A stretch of DNA of 64,000 bases from Micromonospora rhizosphaerae (GTDB lineage Bacteria; Actinomycetota; Actinomycetes; Mycobacteriales; Micromonosporaceae), in NCBI RefSeq assembly GCF_900091465.1, contig NZ_FMHV01000002.1, positions 3,286,001-3,350,000 on the forward strand. Direction: 5' to 3'. Of this stretch, positions 32,494-41,168 are shown piece after piece. Every line of letters starts with the position of its first letter. The first letter of the stretch is position 1. The notes under the pieces were generated by a model. It saw nothing but the letters and a program-made list of their open reading frames with translations, searched no databases and was not told the origin of the DNA. The translations under genes were made by a program, and so were the position numbers.

Positions 32494-33786
32494 CTAACGC
32501 CCTCCGCCCAGCAGCGTGGCGTCGAATCCGACGTCGAGCAGCTTGTCGATGGTGATGTCACTGAACCGGCTGGCCGGTACCGCGCGGCGGTCCGGGCCGG
32601 GCCTGTAGATCTCGTTCGAGCGGACCTGGGTCGCATCGGCGTCGACGACCTCCCGGACACCGGTGACCACTCGGGCGCCGTCGGCGGTCTTGCCCAGCTG
32701 CACCACGACGTGCACGCCGCCGCCGATGAGCTGGTAGGTGACGTCGAACGGCAGCTGTTCCTTGGACTGGCGGGCGTATCCGGCGATCTTTTTGAACGCC
32801 TCCTGAGTGCTGGACGCGTGAATGGTGGTCATCGACCCGTCGGTGCCCTGGTTCAGCGCGTTGAGCAGCGGGATGACCTCCGGCCCTCGGACCTCGCCGA
32901 CGATCACCCGGCTTGGGTTCATCCGGGTCGCCCAGCGGACCAGCTCGACCATGTCGATGCCGCCGGAGCCCTCGATGTTGGGGTCGCGGGGCTGCATTGG
33001 CACCACGTCCGGATGGGCGGGATCGGTGTCAAGGCTTAGCTCGTACGGGTCTTCGATCGTGATGATCCGTTCGTCCGGGCGGATCGCCGAGCACAACGCC
33101 CGCACCATCGTGGTCTTGCCGGTGTCCATACCGCCCGACACGACGATGTTGAGCCGAGCGGCGACCATCGCCTCGAACAGCTGCGCCATCGCCGGCGTCA
33201 TGGTGCCCAGACGGGCCAGCTCGGCCAGGGTCAGCTGCATGAACCGGTGCCGGCGGATCGACACGCACACCCGCTCGGTCACCGACATCACCGCGAACAG
33301 CCGCGCCCCGCCTGGTAGGCGCAGGTTCAGCCGGGGCAGGCCCGGATCGAACCGCCGCTCTTGGACCCCCAGTGACGCGGCGACCTTGCGCAGCATGTCG
33401 GCCAGCTCCTCATCCGACGACGCGACGGGGCCGACCCTGACTCGCTTGCCGCCGGCATGGGTGATGAACACGTTCTCTGCCCCGTTGACGTCGATGTTCT
33501 CGATGTCCGGGTCGTCGATCAACGGCTGCAGGTCGCCCAAACCGGTGAATGCGTCCATCAGCGACCGGCGCAGCTGCTCGCGAACCTCGTCCGGGACGGC
33601 CTGCTGGCCGCGCCGCAGCGCCCTCACGTTGTACTCGCGCACGACGTCGGTCACTAGGTCCTCGACGAATGCCGCCCGGTCGTCGACCTCGCTGCGGCGC
33701 ACCGCGGCGGCCAGCCGATCGGACACCTCGGCGTGCAGTTCGTCGCGCAGCACGGCAACCTGTGCGGACATGAGGCCCGTTGTCAT
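32494..33786 (-). CDS. tadA: TadA/CpaF-type pilus assembly ATPase
   Basis: 430 residues from ATG 33786 (overlaps TadZ stop, ATGA). The CpaF N-terminal domain is followed by the Walker A VVSGGMDTGKTTMVRALC, the Asp box IITIEDPYEL, Walker B SRVIVGEVRGPEVIPLL and the His box MTTIHASSTQEAFKKIA. This is the motor that polymerises Flp pilin with TadB/TadC. Confidence 0.92.
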   Translation of the reverse strand: MTTGLMSAQVAVLRDELHAEVSDRLAAAVRRSEVDDRAAFVEDLVTDVVREYNVRALRRGQQAVPDEVREQLRRSLMDAFTGLGDLQPLIDDPDIENIDVNGAENVFITHAGGKRVRVGPVASSDEELADMLRKVAASLGVQERRFDPGLPRLNLRLPGGARLFAVMSVTERVCVSIRRHRFMQLTLAELARLGTMTPAMAQLFEAMVAARLNIVVSGGMDTGKTTMVRALCSAIRPDERIITIEDPYELSLDTDPAHPDVVPMQPRDPNIEGSGGIDMVELVRWATRMNPSRVIVGEVRGPEVIPLLNALNQGTDGSMTTIHASSTQEAFKKIAGYARQSKEQLPFDVTYQLIGGGVHVVVQLGKTADGARVVTGVREVVDADATQVRSNEIYRPGPDRRAVPASRFSDITIDKLLDVGFDATLLGGGR

Positions 33787-34607
33787 GGCGTGGCCTCCAG
33801 CCTCTCCCGCGCGGGTTCCGCGGCGGTGTTCCGCCCGGCGTCGAAGGCCTCGGCAGGATCCGCCGCAGGGTCGGCGGGCGGACGGTAGGTGAGCGCGAAG
33901 CTGCGGGCCGCGGCGAGCAGCGGACGGCGGGTCCAGCCCGCATCCCGTCGTGCTCCGGGCTGTCGCCACCGGCGGGGCCGCTTGCGTCCGGCGAGGATGT
34001 CGGCCGCCACCGGGTCGTGCGGGACCGTGGCCGCGATCTCGATCTGCAGGTAGTCGGCGATCTCTTCGGGCTGGTGTGGTCCGTCGCCGACAAGCACCAG
34101 GCGCACGACGGGGCATCGCCGCCGCAGGCTCGGTACCCGCATCCGTAGATGCCGCAGCTCCGCCGACACGGGCCGCCCGACCAGCAGCAGTTCGTCGGCC
34201 TTGTCGAGGTAGGTCAGCACCCGCGACTGCGGGTCGAGGCGGCCAAGATCGGCGAACACCGGCCGGACCGCAGCGAGCTCGCGCAGAACGCTTGGTCCCT
34301 TGATCCGCAGCTCCTCGACCGTCGCCGCCGCGGCATCGCTCGGTGGTGCCACGATCACATCGGCGCCGACCCGCAGGTGCTGCACGAAGTCGGCGCCGTC
34401 ACCGATCGGGCCGCCACGAACGCTCGATGCCAGGCTCGCCAACCCGGGCTCGTCGTAGGTGTCCCAGCGGCTGCCCAGATCCCCGCCGGCCGCGTCGACC
34501 TCCACCACCACTGGCGGGGGCGCCGGGTGTGGCCAGCGGGCTGCCATCGCCACCGCCAACGTGGTCGCGCCGGGAGACCCTTTCGCAGACCCGAAACAAA
34601 GCAGCAT
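33783..34607 (-). CDS. tadZ: TadZ/CpaE-like ATPase-fold protein
   Basis: 274 residues. The start reads FGSAKGSPGATTLAVAMA, a MinD/ParA-type deviant P-loop in which the GKT lysine is replaced by Ala, as in many atypical TadZ proteins; VVVEVDAAGGDLG and VFADLGRLDP follow. TadZ positions the pilus machine at the cell pole. The C-terminus is Arg/Ala/Pro-rich. Confidence 0.8.
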   Translation of the reverse strand: MLLCFGSAKGSPGATTLAVAMAARWPHPAPPPVVVEVDAAGGDLGSRWDTYDEPGLASLASSVRGGPIGDGADFVQHLRVGADVIVAPPSDAAAATVEELRIKGPSVLRELAAVRPVFADLGRLDPQSRVLTYLDKADELLLVGRPVSAELRHLRMRVPSLRRRCPVVRLVLVGDGPHQPEEIADYLQIEIAATVPHDPVAADILAGRKRPRRWRQPGARRDAGWTRRPLLAAARSFALTYRPPADPAADPAEAFDAGRNTAAEPARERLEATP

Positions 34608-34614
34608 CCCGCGC

Positions 34615-35271
34615 TCACCGTCCTGGGCTCTGCAGGATCAGCGCGACGTCTCCGGTCGCGGAGGCGATCCGCACCGCCGACTCGGCCGACATCTGCAGCG
34701 ACACCACGGTGATTCCGGAGCTGTCGGTCAGGTCGACGGCCCTGACGACCGCGGGCGCTTGCGGAGGCGGGTCAACCGCGCCGCCCTGGGGCACGATGAC
34801 GACGAGAACCGACGCGCCAGGTGTCAGCCCTGACGGCGCCCGCCCCGTCTTGACCCCGACGGCGATGACCGACTGGCCCGGCGGTGGGTCGGTCACCGCG
34901 CCGAGCTGATCGGAGGTCAACAGCGCGCCGGCGGCGAGCGGGACAGCCGCGGTTCGCCCCACCACCGCACTCCGCTCGCTCACGCGCACCACGTGCAGCG
35001 CCTGATCGGGAACGATGTGCACCACCCGGATGTCCTCGTCGCTGAGTTGCGTCCCCGCCGCGACCGGGCGTGCCATGGCGAGGACGTCGATGCCCGGATC
35101 GACGCGCAGCCCGACCGCCCCGAACGCCACGGCGCCCAGCACCACCAGCAACGCGCCGCCCAGCAGGCGGGGAACCGAGCGCCGGCGGCGCGTACCGGGT
35201 GCGTCTACGACGGTGCGTGTCTCGAGTGGTGTCCTGCGGGCCGTGGGCCTGGCAGACGTCGCTGTGCTCAT
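34615..35271 (-). CDS. CpaB/SAF-domain pilus protein
   Basis: 218 residues. One membrane helix (LLGGALLVVLGAVAFGAVGL, about 37-56), then a SAF domain (VLAMARPVAAGTQLSDEDIR and AAVPLAAGALLTSDQLG) as in CpaB/RcpC, which line or gate the pilus channel. In the same place in the operon as in other Tad loci. Confidence 0.75.
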   Translation of the reverse strand: MSTATSARPTARRTPLETRTVVDAPGTRRRRSVPRLLGGALLVVLGAVAFGAVGLRVDPGIDVLAMARPVAAGTQLSDEDIRVVHIVPDQALHVVRVSERSAVVGRTAAVPLAAGALLTSDQLGAVTDPPPGQSVIAVGVKTGRAPSGLTPGASVLVVIVPQGGAVDPPPQAPAVVRAVDLTDSSGITVVSLQMSAESAVRIASATGDVALILQSPGR

Positions 35272-35284
35272 CGCCGCGCGCTCC

Positions 35285-36202
35285 TCATGACTTCGTATTG
35301 ACGGCCGAGGCCTCGAGCACCTGGACAGAGACGCTTGTGGTCGAGGTGAGATTCGGTTCGCTGCCCGACGTGCCGCCGCCGGACCAGGTGATCCGCCACG
35401 TGATCGTCGCGGTCACCGTGTACGTGCCGCCGCTACTGCGCCGCGACGGCGAGGTGTAGGTGTGGCCGCAATCCGGCGACGCCTTCCTCGGGTCCGTGCC
35501 CGCCTTCCATGCAGTTCCCTGGCCGCATTCCTTGGTGCCGCCGTCGCCGGTGGACCAGGTCACCGTCGTCGGCGTGCCAACCGCCGTCACCGACAGACCG
35601 GCCAGGCTCGCCGTGGCGGACCGCGGCGACCACACCGCATCGTCGATCCACAGCCACGTCGGCACGTACACGACCTGGGGGGCCGGCGGCGCCGGATTCA
35701 ACCGGATCCGCGGCGCCGGCAGGTTCAGGTGACGGATCGCCTCCTGGGCAAGCCGCTGTAAACCGGGGTTTGAGTCGTAGACCCGGTAAAGGATCAGCCC
35801 CGGCGGCCAGAAGTTGGTGATCGGATCACCGCAGGAACCGACGTACCAGTACCCGGGTGGATCGACCTTGCCGCCCAACGCCTCGGCGAACTTCAGGTCG
35901 TCGCCGGTAGCCTTCTGCCAATAGCAGTAGCTCTCGCCCAGCCAGCCCTTGCCCTCGACGTAGCAGGGGATTGTCTCACCGGCCCCATTACGGCAGCCCG
36001 AGGACCCGCTGCCACCGCCTCCTTCCGACCCTCCCGGCGTCCCGATCTGGATCACGCAAGCCGGGTTGGTGGGATTCGCTGTGCAGTTCACCGGATCGCC
36101 CAGACCGGCCTGAGCGGCCACAGCATTGGTGAGGAGGAGGGCGACAGCAGCACCTCCGACCGCGACAAGGCTTCGTGTCACTGGCAGCATGCTTGACCTC
36201 AA
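35285..36202 (-). CDS. Secreted Cys-containing protein of Tad locus
   Basis: 305 residues from ATG 36202; ATG 36190 is equally likely. A signal peptide (LVAVGGAAVALLLTNAVAAQ) is followed by a Gly/Ser linker and an exported domain with eight cysteines in the first two thirds and a C-terminal beta-sandwich-like part (TWSTGDGGTKECGQGTAW, TYTVTATITWRITWSGG). Proteins like this are found with actinobacterial Tad genes; the role is not known. Confidence 0.75.
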   Translation of the reverse strand: MRSSMLPVTRSLVAVGGAAVALLLTNAVAAQAGLGDPVNCTANPTNPACVIQIGTPGGSEGGGGSGSSGCRNGAGETIPCYVEGKGWLGESYCYWQKATGDDLKFAEALGGKVDPPGYWYVGSCGDPITNFWPPGLILYRVYDSNPGLQRLAQEAIRHLNLPAPRIRLNPAPPAPQVVYVPTWLWIDDAVWSPRSATASLAGLSVTAVGTPTTVTWSTGDGGTKECGQGTAWKAGTDPRKASPDCGHTYTSPSRRSSGGTYTVTATITWRITWSGGGTSGSEPNLTSTTSVSVQVLEASAVNTKS

Positions 36203-36203
36203 C

Positions 36204-36902
36204 TCAGCACGTTCCGGCCGATTGGAGGGCGAAGGAGGTCACTTTCCAGGTCCCGTCGTCGAGGCGGGACACGCTGGCCTTCGCCGACTGTCGGCCGCCG
36301 GGAGTGTCCTTGTAGGGAGAGCCGTCTTTCTTGACCAAGCGCGTCTTGGACGTGTCGACGCAGTCCTTGATGTCGACCGTCGGCGGTGACGCGTTCGGTC
36401 GCACCGTGGTCACCTTCGGGTGCAGCGTGACGTCGCCCTGGCCCACAAGGCCGTCGCGTTGCATCGAGGTCAACCCGTCGACGAACACCTTCAATGCGTC
36501 TCCTTGGGTGTATCGCGCAAGGTCGGCGTGCTGCGGGTCTGGGATGCGGCTGGCACCGACGTACGCCCTCCACATGCCGCGGTATGCGTCTAGAGCGGTC
36601 GCCGCCTGTGCACCCGAGCTCGGGGTTGGTGGTGTGGGCGCCGAGCTGGTGGCGGGCGCAGCCGGCGCCGAGCTCGGCACCGGCTGAGCGCTTCCTGGCC
36701 CACACGCGGCAAGGGCCACCGCCGTGGCGCCGACCAGCGGCGCCAGCCGCCTCGCCGCGCCCAGCCTTCCTCGGAAGCTCGTGCGAAGTCCGGTATGCGG
36801 GGACGACCTGGCGCAGGCCCTTGCGAGCGTTGCGATGACGGGCGCGATGAGACATGCCCGGTGCTTGCGTAGCGCCATAGAGTCCTCCTGTTCGCTGGTC
36901 AA
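36204..36902 (-). CDS. Lipoprotein of Tad locus
   Basis: Up to 232 residues; ATG 36878 (MALRKHRACLIAP) is an alternative start. The lipobox-like LVGATAVALAACGPGS predicts lipid attachment at the Cys. A Ser/Pro/Ala linker follows, then a compact domain (YRGMWRAYVGASRIPDPQ, and VSRLDDGTWKVTSFALQS) that looks NTF2-like. It is the first gene of the pilus operon; the promoter should be within 36903-37197. Confidence 0.7.
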   Translation of the reverse strand: MTSEQEDSMALRKHRACLIAPVIATLARACARSSPHTGLRTSFRGRLGAARRLAPLVGATAVALAACGPGSAQPVPSSAPAAPATSSAPTPPTPSSGAQAATALDAYRGMWRAYVGASRIPDPQHADLARYTQGDALKVFVDGLTSMQRDGLVGQGDVTLHPKVTTVRPNASPPTVDIKDCVDTSKTRLVKKDGSPYKDTPGGRQSAKASVSRLDDGTWKVTSFALQSAGTC

Positions 36903-37133
36903 TCGACCCCTGCCACTGCGTCAGCAGTTCAGACTGTCACCTCCCGATCTACAGCCGTCACCTTCTGCTCGCAGCCACGCGCTTCCCGCTGCCGACGCCG
37001 TCAGTCATCCCGGGTCAGATGACTGGCTGGCCGCGGAGCCGGGACTCCGGACACCAGCAACACCGACGACTGGTCTCGTGGAAACCTCAGTAAACATCGA
37101 CATGCATCGTACGCCGACCGACTGCGAATGTGT

Positions 37134-37190
37134 CAACTGTTGTGGACGGGTGGATCCGGTGTGTAGATTTGGGCGTGTCGGTTGAAGGAG
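37134..37190 (+). promoter_or_regulatory. Promoter and operator of XRE operon
   Basis: TTGTGG (37140-37145) and TAGATT (37164-37169) are spaced by 18 bases, a plausible -35/-10 pair, and GAAGGAG (37184-37190) precedes the GTG. A 9-base palindrome CAACTGTTG (37134-37142) overlaps the -35 element and could bind the XRE regulator. Confidence 0.5.
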
Positions 37191-37197
37191 TTTCCCC

Positions 37198-37647
37198 GTG
37201 ACGCCCCGCGCAGACGATTCCGCCGGTCGAACCCTGGCCCAGCGGCTGGACAACCTGTTCCTGTCGGTACGCCGGCCGGACGGGCGCGAGTACAGCCATC
37301 GCGAGGTCGCTGAGGCGGTAACGGCTGCCGGTGAGCCGATCTCGCATAGTTACATCGGGCAATTGCGCGCGGGTGACAAGGACAATCCGACGATCAAGCA
37401 CCTGCGCGCGTTGGCGCGCTTCTTCGGCGTACCGGTGGAGTACTTCACCAACGAGGACGTCGCCGCCGATGTCGATCGCGAACTCCGCACGCTCACCGCG
37501 CTGAAGGATTTGCAGATCAAGACGGTCGCACTGCGACGCACGCTCCTGCCCGAGGCCGAGCGGAGCCTCGCTGAGTTGGCGCGGATCGTCGAGGTGATCC
37601 GCGAGATCGAGGTTCCACAAGACGGCGAGCGGCAGAGCAAGGAATAG
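37198..37647 (+). CDS. XRE-family transcriptional regulator
   Basis: 149 residues from GTG 37198 with GAAGGAG. The helix-turn-helix is at about residues 10-70 (YSHREVAEAVTAAGEPISHS, YIGQLRAGDKDNPTIKHLRA), then a helical C-terminus (LTALKDLQIKTVALRRTLLP). It heads an operon with a membrane protein, an ImmA-like protease and a PAP2-like protein, an arrangement typical of peptidase-relieved repressors. Confidence 0.85.
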   Translation: MTPRADDSAGRTLAQRLDNLFLSVRRPDGREYSHREVAEAVTAAGEPISHSYIGQLRAGDKDNPTIKHLRALARFFGVPVEYFTNEDVAADVDRELRTLTALKDLQIKTVALRRTLLPEAERSLAELARIVEVIREIEVPQDGERQSKE

Positions 37648-37747
37648 CCGACATGATGGCCGACAGCGGGGGAGTGAGCACGGGAAGACTTCCCCGGCTG
37701 GGTCAGTTTGGTTCGCCATCATTCTCCGGCAATGCGACGGCTGAGCG

Positions 37748-38989
37748 ATGACGGGGCCAGTGGGCGTCGCTGCGCTGGTCTTGCTGTGGGCAGCGGTGAT
37801 CTACCGGTCGTGGCGCCTACCCAGAGGAGCGCAGAGTCCACAGCGGACAGCGCTGTGGTTGGCGATCATGGCTCTGGCGATGGCGGCGACCGTGTTCTAC
37901 CCGACGGTGTACCGGGCCCTCGACCGCGCCGTCGGAGTGCCCAACCTCGCCGAGCTAGTCGGGCACAGCCTGATCCTGCTGGCAGCATGGCAGGCGCACT
38001 CGATCCTGATCTTCCTTATCTACCCGAGATCGGCGGCCCGCCGACGAACCTGGGCACACGGTGCGCTGGTTGTCGTCAGCGTGGCGGCAATGGCGATCTT
38101 CTTCGGCTTGGCGCCGGTCGACCAGGAGGCCCCTCAGACGTTCACCACCGTGTACGCCGAGGCACCGTACATCGTCCCGTACTGGGTGACCCTTCTGGTG
38201 GCGGCCAACTACCTGCTCGGTGACATGGTGCGGCTGGTCGCGCGCTACGCTGCCCGCAGCCCTCACGAGCACCTGCGTCTTGGACTGCATCTCATCGCCG
38301 TTGGCGGATCGTTCGGAGTTGCCTACTGGTGCTACTGGGTCTCGTATCTTGTGGCGCGCAATTCGGGGCTGTCCGTTCCCGCTGACATCCGAACCGCAGG
38401 GCGTTCGTGCATGTTCGCCGCTATCGTCTTCTGCGTGCTCGGCTCGACCGTCCCCGCACTGGGACCCCGGGTTGGCCTACCGACTCCGTACGCCTGGCGG
38501 GCCGGTCTGCGCGACTATCGCCGGCTCTACCCGTTGTGGCGCGCGCTTGCCACAGCCGCGCCGGAGATCGTGCTCAACCGACCGCCGCTCTTCGTGGTGG
38601 ATGTTCGGTTCTGGTTGAACCGGCGGATCATCGAGATCGAGGACGGCTTGCGGCTCCACGGCCGGAACGCACCGCACGTTGGGCACCCCGGCCCGCAGTC
38701 ATCGCAACAGCCCGATGGAGACCGAGATCCAGCCGCCGAGGCGGAACTGATCCGGCAGGCCGTCATGGTCGGACGTCATCAGGTGGAAGCGCCGCGGGCG
38801 CCGGCCGACGAAGGCCCACGGGAAACAACGCCGAGTTATGCTGACCGCCTTCGATGGCATCTTGAAGTTGCACGCGCGTACGCGAATCTCGGCCGAGAAG
38901 GACGCCGGCCCATGTCGGCGCCGGCCGCGCGGCGGTTAGCTACCGGGATAGCCGCACGACGGCGGAAGGAGGTGGATGACGCGACATGA
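37748..38989 (+). CDS. MAB_1171c-family membrane protein
   Basis: 413 residues from ATG 37748. Seven or eight membrane helices occupy the first 255 residues (VGVAALVLLWAAVIYRSW; LWLAIMALAMAATVFYP; LVVVSVAAMAIFFGL and others), then a cytoplasmic Arg-rich tail with VVDVRFWLNRRIIEIEDGLR. This is the actinobacterial putative-transporter family called MAB_1171c; its substrate is unknown. Its stop overlaps the ImmA-like start (ATGA). Confidence 0.75.
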   Translation: MTGPVGVAALVLLWAAVIYRSWRLPRGAQSPQRTALWLAIMALAMAATVFYPTVYRALDRAVGVPNLAELVGHSLILLAAWQAHSILIFLIYPRSAARRRTWAHGALVVVSVAAMAIFFGLAPVDQEAPQTFTTVYAEAPYIVPYWVTLLVAANYLLGDMVRLVARYAARSPHEHLRLGLHLIAVGGSFGVAYWCYWVSYLVARNSGLSVPADIRTAGRSCMFAAIVFCVLGSTVPALGPRVGLPTPYAWRAGLRDYRRLYPLWRALATAAPEIVLNRPPLFVVDVRFWLNRRIIEIEDGLRLHGRNAPHVGHPGPQSSQQPDGDRDPAAEAELIRQAVMVGRHQVEAPRAPADEGPRETTPSYADRLRWHLEVARAYANLGREGRRPMSAPAARRLATGIAARRRKEVDDAT

Positions 38990-39507
38990 CCAGCACGCCG
39001 GTTACGACCAGGCGGACGGCGCGCGCCAAGCTGCGGGCGCTGGGCATCGTCGTACCTTCGCCCTTCACGATCGACCACTTCTGCTCGCAGCTCAGCACGA
39101 CGCGGGGCCGCCCGATCCGGATCATCTCGGTCGACCTACCGTCGCGAGCCGCATCGTGCGGAGCCTGGCTCGCGACCGCCAACGCAGACTACGTGTGTGT
39201 CGACAGCATCGCGCCGGCCCCGCTGCGCGAGCACATCGTCCTACACGAGCTGAGCCACATCATCTGCGATCACGGCGGCATCCCCATGGCCGAGAAGGTG
39301 ACGCAGTACGGCCTGTTGGATCCGTCCACGGTGCGGCGGATGCTGGAGCGCACCCTGTACGACAGTGCGGAAGAACGGGAGGCCGAGCTGCTCGCCTCAG
39401 AAATCGGCTCCCGCATCAACCGCGGTCAGCCCTGGCGCCTCGCCGCCGATGACGGCACCCGACAGATCATCGACGGGCTTGCCCTGGTCATGGGCGGAGG
39501 GTCGTAG
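38986..39507 (+). CDS. ImmA/IrrE-like metallopeptidase
   Basis: 173 residues. LHELSHIICDHGG (about residue 86) is the H-E-x2-H zinc motif, with SAEEREAELLASEIGSR giving a downstream Glu. Proteins of this family cut XRE-type repressors, here presumably the product of 37198-37647. Small size fits the family. Confidence 0.85.
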   Translation: MTSTPVTTRRTARAKLRALGIVVPSPFTIDHFCSQLSTTRGRPIRIISVDLPSRAASCGAWLATANADYVCVDSIAPAPLREHIVLHELSHIICDHGGIPMAEKVTQYGLLDPSTVRRMLERTLYDSAEEREAELLASEIGSRINRGQPWRLAADDGTRQIIDGLALVMGGGS

Positions 39508-40145
39508 TGGACCGCTCGGCAGCTGGTACATCGGCCACGACGGTGCCGGACGGTGGCGTCCACCCCGCCCGAACCTCCGTAGCCGGCCGGCTGGCCCGCG
39601 TCGTGACCGAGGCGCTCGCGCCGGCAGTGCTCGTCGCTGGCATCTCCCTCGCTGTGGCTTGGCATAGCCGATCAATGGGTTGGGGGATTGTTGCGGCCCT
39701 GTTCGCCAGCGGCATCCCGCTCAGCTACATCGTCCGCGGCGTCCGTAAAGGTCACTACCGTGATCACCACGTGTCGATCCGGGAACGCCGGCCGGCGGTG
39801 ATCCTGTTCGCGGCGGCATCCGTCGGCGTGGGCCTTGCGCTCATGATCCTGCTTCGGGCGCCACGCGAGCTTGTCGCGCTGGTCGTCGCGATGCTTGCTG
39901 GCCTGGCGCTCACCCTCGTTGTGACCAAGTTGTGGGGGAAAGTCAGCTTCCACACGGCAGTGGCGTCGGGTACGGCTACGACGCTCGTTCTCGTGTTCGG
40001 GCCGTGGCTCCACCTTGCCTGGCTGGTGGTCGGCCTGATCGCCTGGTCGCGGGTCCGGCTGCGAGAGCACACGGTGACCCAGACCGTTATCGGCGCGGTG
40101 CTCGGCGCTGCGGCGGCCGGAGTGGTCTTTCCGATCGTTCGTTGA
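39507..40145 (+). CDS. PAP2-like membrane protein
   Basis: 212 residues from GTG sharing its first base with the previous stop. Five or six membrane helices, with KVSFHTAVASGTATTLVLVF and SRVRLREHTVTQTVIGAVLG matching the second and third PAP2 motifs (S-x-H and R-x5-H); the first motif is weak. PAP2 enzymes remove phosphate from lipid phosphates. It closes the XRE/ImmA operon. Confidence 0.7.
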   Translation: MDRSAAGTSATTVPDGGVHPARTSVAGRLARVVTEALAPAVLVAGISLAVAWHSRSMGWGIVAALFASGIPLSYIVRGVRKGHYRDHHVSIRERRPAVILFAAASVGVGLALMILLRAPRELVALVVAMLAGLALTLVVTKLWGKVSFHTAVASGTATTLVLVFGPWLHLAWLVVGLIAWSRVRLREHTVTQTVIGAVLGAAAAGVVFPIVR

Positions 40146-40220
40146 CGTCACGGCATGAGACCGGGCCGGCCGTGGACCGCGTCGAGCGCCCGCGGCTCTC
40201 CCTGCTGCCCTGAATAGGGA

Positions 40221-40242
40221 TCAGGTGCGTTTCAGAGGCCAG
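40221..40242. repeat. Left arm of long-range inverted repeat
   Basis: TCAGGTGCGTTTCAGAGGCC plus AG is the inverted copy of 40855-40875 with one extra base. It lies at the 3' end of a minus-strand ORF whose product ends WPLKRT. Confidence 0.55.
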
Positions 40243-40421
40243 GTCAGCCACGTGGAGATGTCGTAGGAGTGGGCCGCCGCCGACCCGCTGCGGCCGCCTG
40301 CGGGGTGTCTCGCGAGATCCCGCACCGCCCCGTCGCCGGTACGCAGGTGACGACGGACCGGCAGTTGGTGCCGCGGCGAGTCGGTGGCGATCCGTGCGCA
40401 GGCGTACCAGGGTCGTTGCAC
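40221..40421 (-). CDS. Possible small protein ending in WPLK
   Basis: 66 residues from GTG 40421 with good G/C third-position bias but no clear ribosome-binding site. Reads PWYACARIATDSPRHQLPVR and ends HSYDISTWLTWPLKRT. The last 15 residues resemble those of the plus-strand ORF ending near 40909 (HLDYIDGLVWPLKPP), so I suspect a small-protein pair. Low certainty. Confidence 0.35.
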   Translation of the reverse strand: MQRPWYACARIATDSPRHQLPVRRHLRTGDGAVRDLARHPAGGRSGSAAAHSYDISTWLTWPLKRT

Positions 40422-40515
40422 CCCCGAGGGGTCCAGGAGCCCGCAGGGGCTCTGAGAGGGCTACGGAGGGCGGCAAAAATGTCGACGATCGTCGATGGAT
40501 AGGGGTCCGCAGGAC

Positions 40516-40695
40516 TCACCTGCACCGAACAACGACTCCGACCGTCCTGGACCTGACCACCCACGCTCGCAGTGTCCTTTTCGAGTCCCGGACTCGGGGA
40601 CAGGTGCCATCGGGCCGGCAGTGAGGGCACCTCTGGCGCTGATGAAGGTCGATCATCCAGCCAGCGACTAGCACCAGGTACGGGATGTCAGCCAC
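40516..40695 (-). CDS. Small Cys-motif protein
   Basis: 59 residues from GTG 40695 with GGAGGA 7 bases upstream, the best ribosome-binding site in this interval. Begins with a hydrophobic stretch (ADIPYLVLVAGWMIDLHQ) and contains CPHCRPDGTCPRV, a C-x2-C-x5-C motif. Typical of tiny genes in actinobacterial integrative elements. Family unknown. Confidence 0.5.
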   Translation of the reverse strand: MADIPYLVLVAGWMIDLHQRQRCPHCRPDGTCPRVRDSKRTLRAWVVRSRTVGVVVRCR

Positions 40696-40888
40696 GACGG
40701 TTCCTCCGGAGTGCGAACGACGACCGCCAGAGGCCACCAAGGGTCATCAGGGGTCGACTCCGTGGAAGCGCGACGGTAGGAGCGTTCCAGTGAGCGCCGT
40801 AAGCGCCTGCTCTGTGCGGATAGTTGGACACCTGGACTACATCGATGGGCTCGTCTGGCCTCTGAAACCACCTGAGTCGGCTAGTCAT
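40688..40888 (-). CDS. Possible 66-residue ORF
   Basis: ATG 40888; reads MTSRLRWFQRPDEPIDVVQV and ends SFALRRNRRG, its stop overlapping the start region of the next minus-strand ORF. No ribosome-binding site and moderate codon bias, and the opposite strand is also open (39 codons from GTG 40791, with TAGGAG upstream). One of the two strands is probably right. Confidence 0.3.
   Translation of the reverse strand: MTSRLRWFQRPDEPIDVVQVSNYPHRAGAYGAHWNAPTVALPRSRPLMTLGGLWRSSFALRRNRRG
40855..40875. repeat. Right arm of long-range inverted repeat
   Basis: CTGGCCTCTGAAACCACCTGA, the inverted partner of 40221-40242 some 610 bases away (21 of 22 positions, one gap). Confidence 0.55.
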
Positions 40889-40972
40889 CTGTCAAGGGTA
40901 ACTAACTAGGGCGTGTGATCAGTAGTCCTGCGCTAAGTTGGCACACGACTAGTTCACGGCTGCCTAGCTTCG
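40880..40972. promoter_or_regulatory. CTAG-rich regulatory stretch before Xis-like gene
   Basis: CTAG, a rare tetramer in high-GC actinobacterial DNA, occurs four times here (GCTAGT, ACTAGG, ACTAGTT, CCTAGC) with a further copy near 40668. The stretch lies directly upstream of the Xis/AlpA-like gene and is AT-richer than its surroundings, suggesting a promoter and binding sites. Confidence 0.4.
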
Positions 40973-40976
40973 GGAC

Positions 40977-41168
40977 ATGGCGAAGCGACTGCGGCTGATG
41001 GGCTCGGCGGAGATCCGAGTCATGCTCGGCGGTGTGTCTCGCCAGCGCGTCTACCAGATCACCAACCGCAGGGACTTTCCCGAGCCTGTAGCGACTCTCC
41101 AGATGGGGAACGTCTGGCTGGCCGAGGATGTCGAGCGTTGGATAGCCGAGAGGCGTCCAGAGGATTAG
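40977..41168 (+). CDS. AlpA/excisionase-like DNA-binding protein
   Basis: 63 residues from ATG 40977. GSAEIRVMLGGVSRQRVYQI then NVWLAEDVERWIAERRP is the compact winged-helix of AlpA/MerR-like Xis proteins. Such proteins bend DNA for excision or regulate integrases. No integrase is seen nearby. Confidence 0.75.
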   Translation: MAKRLRLMGSAEIRVMLGGVSRQRVYQITNRRDFPEPVATLQMGNVWLAEDVERWIAERRPED

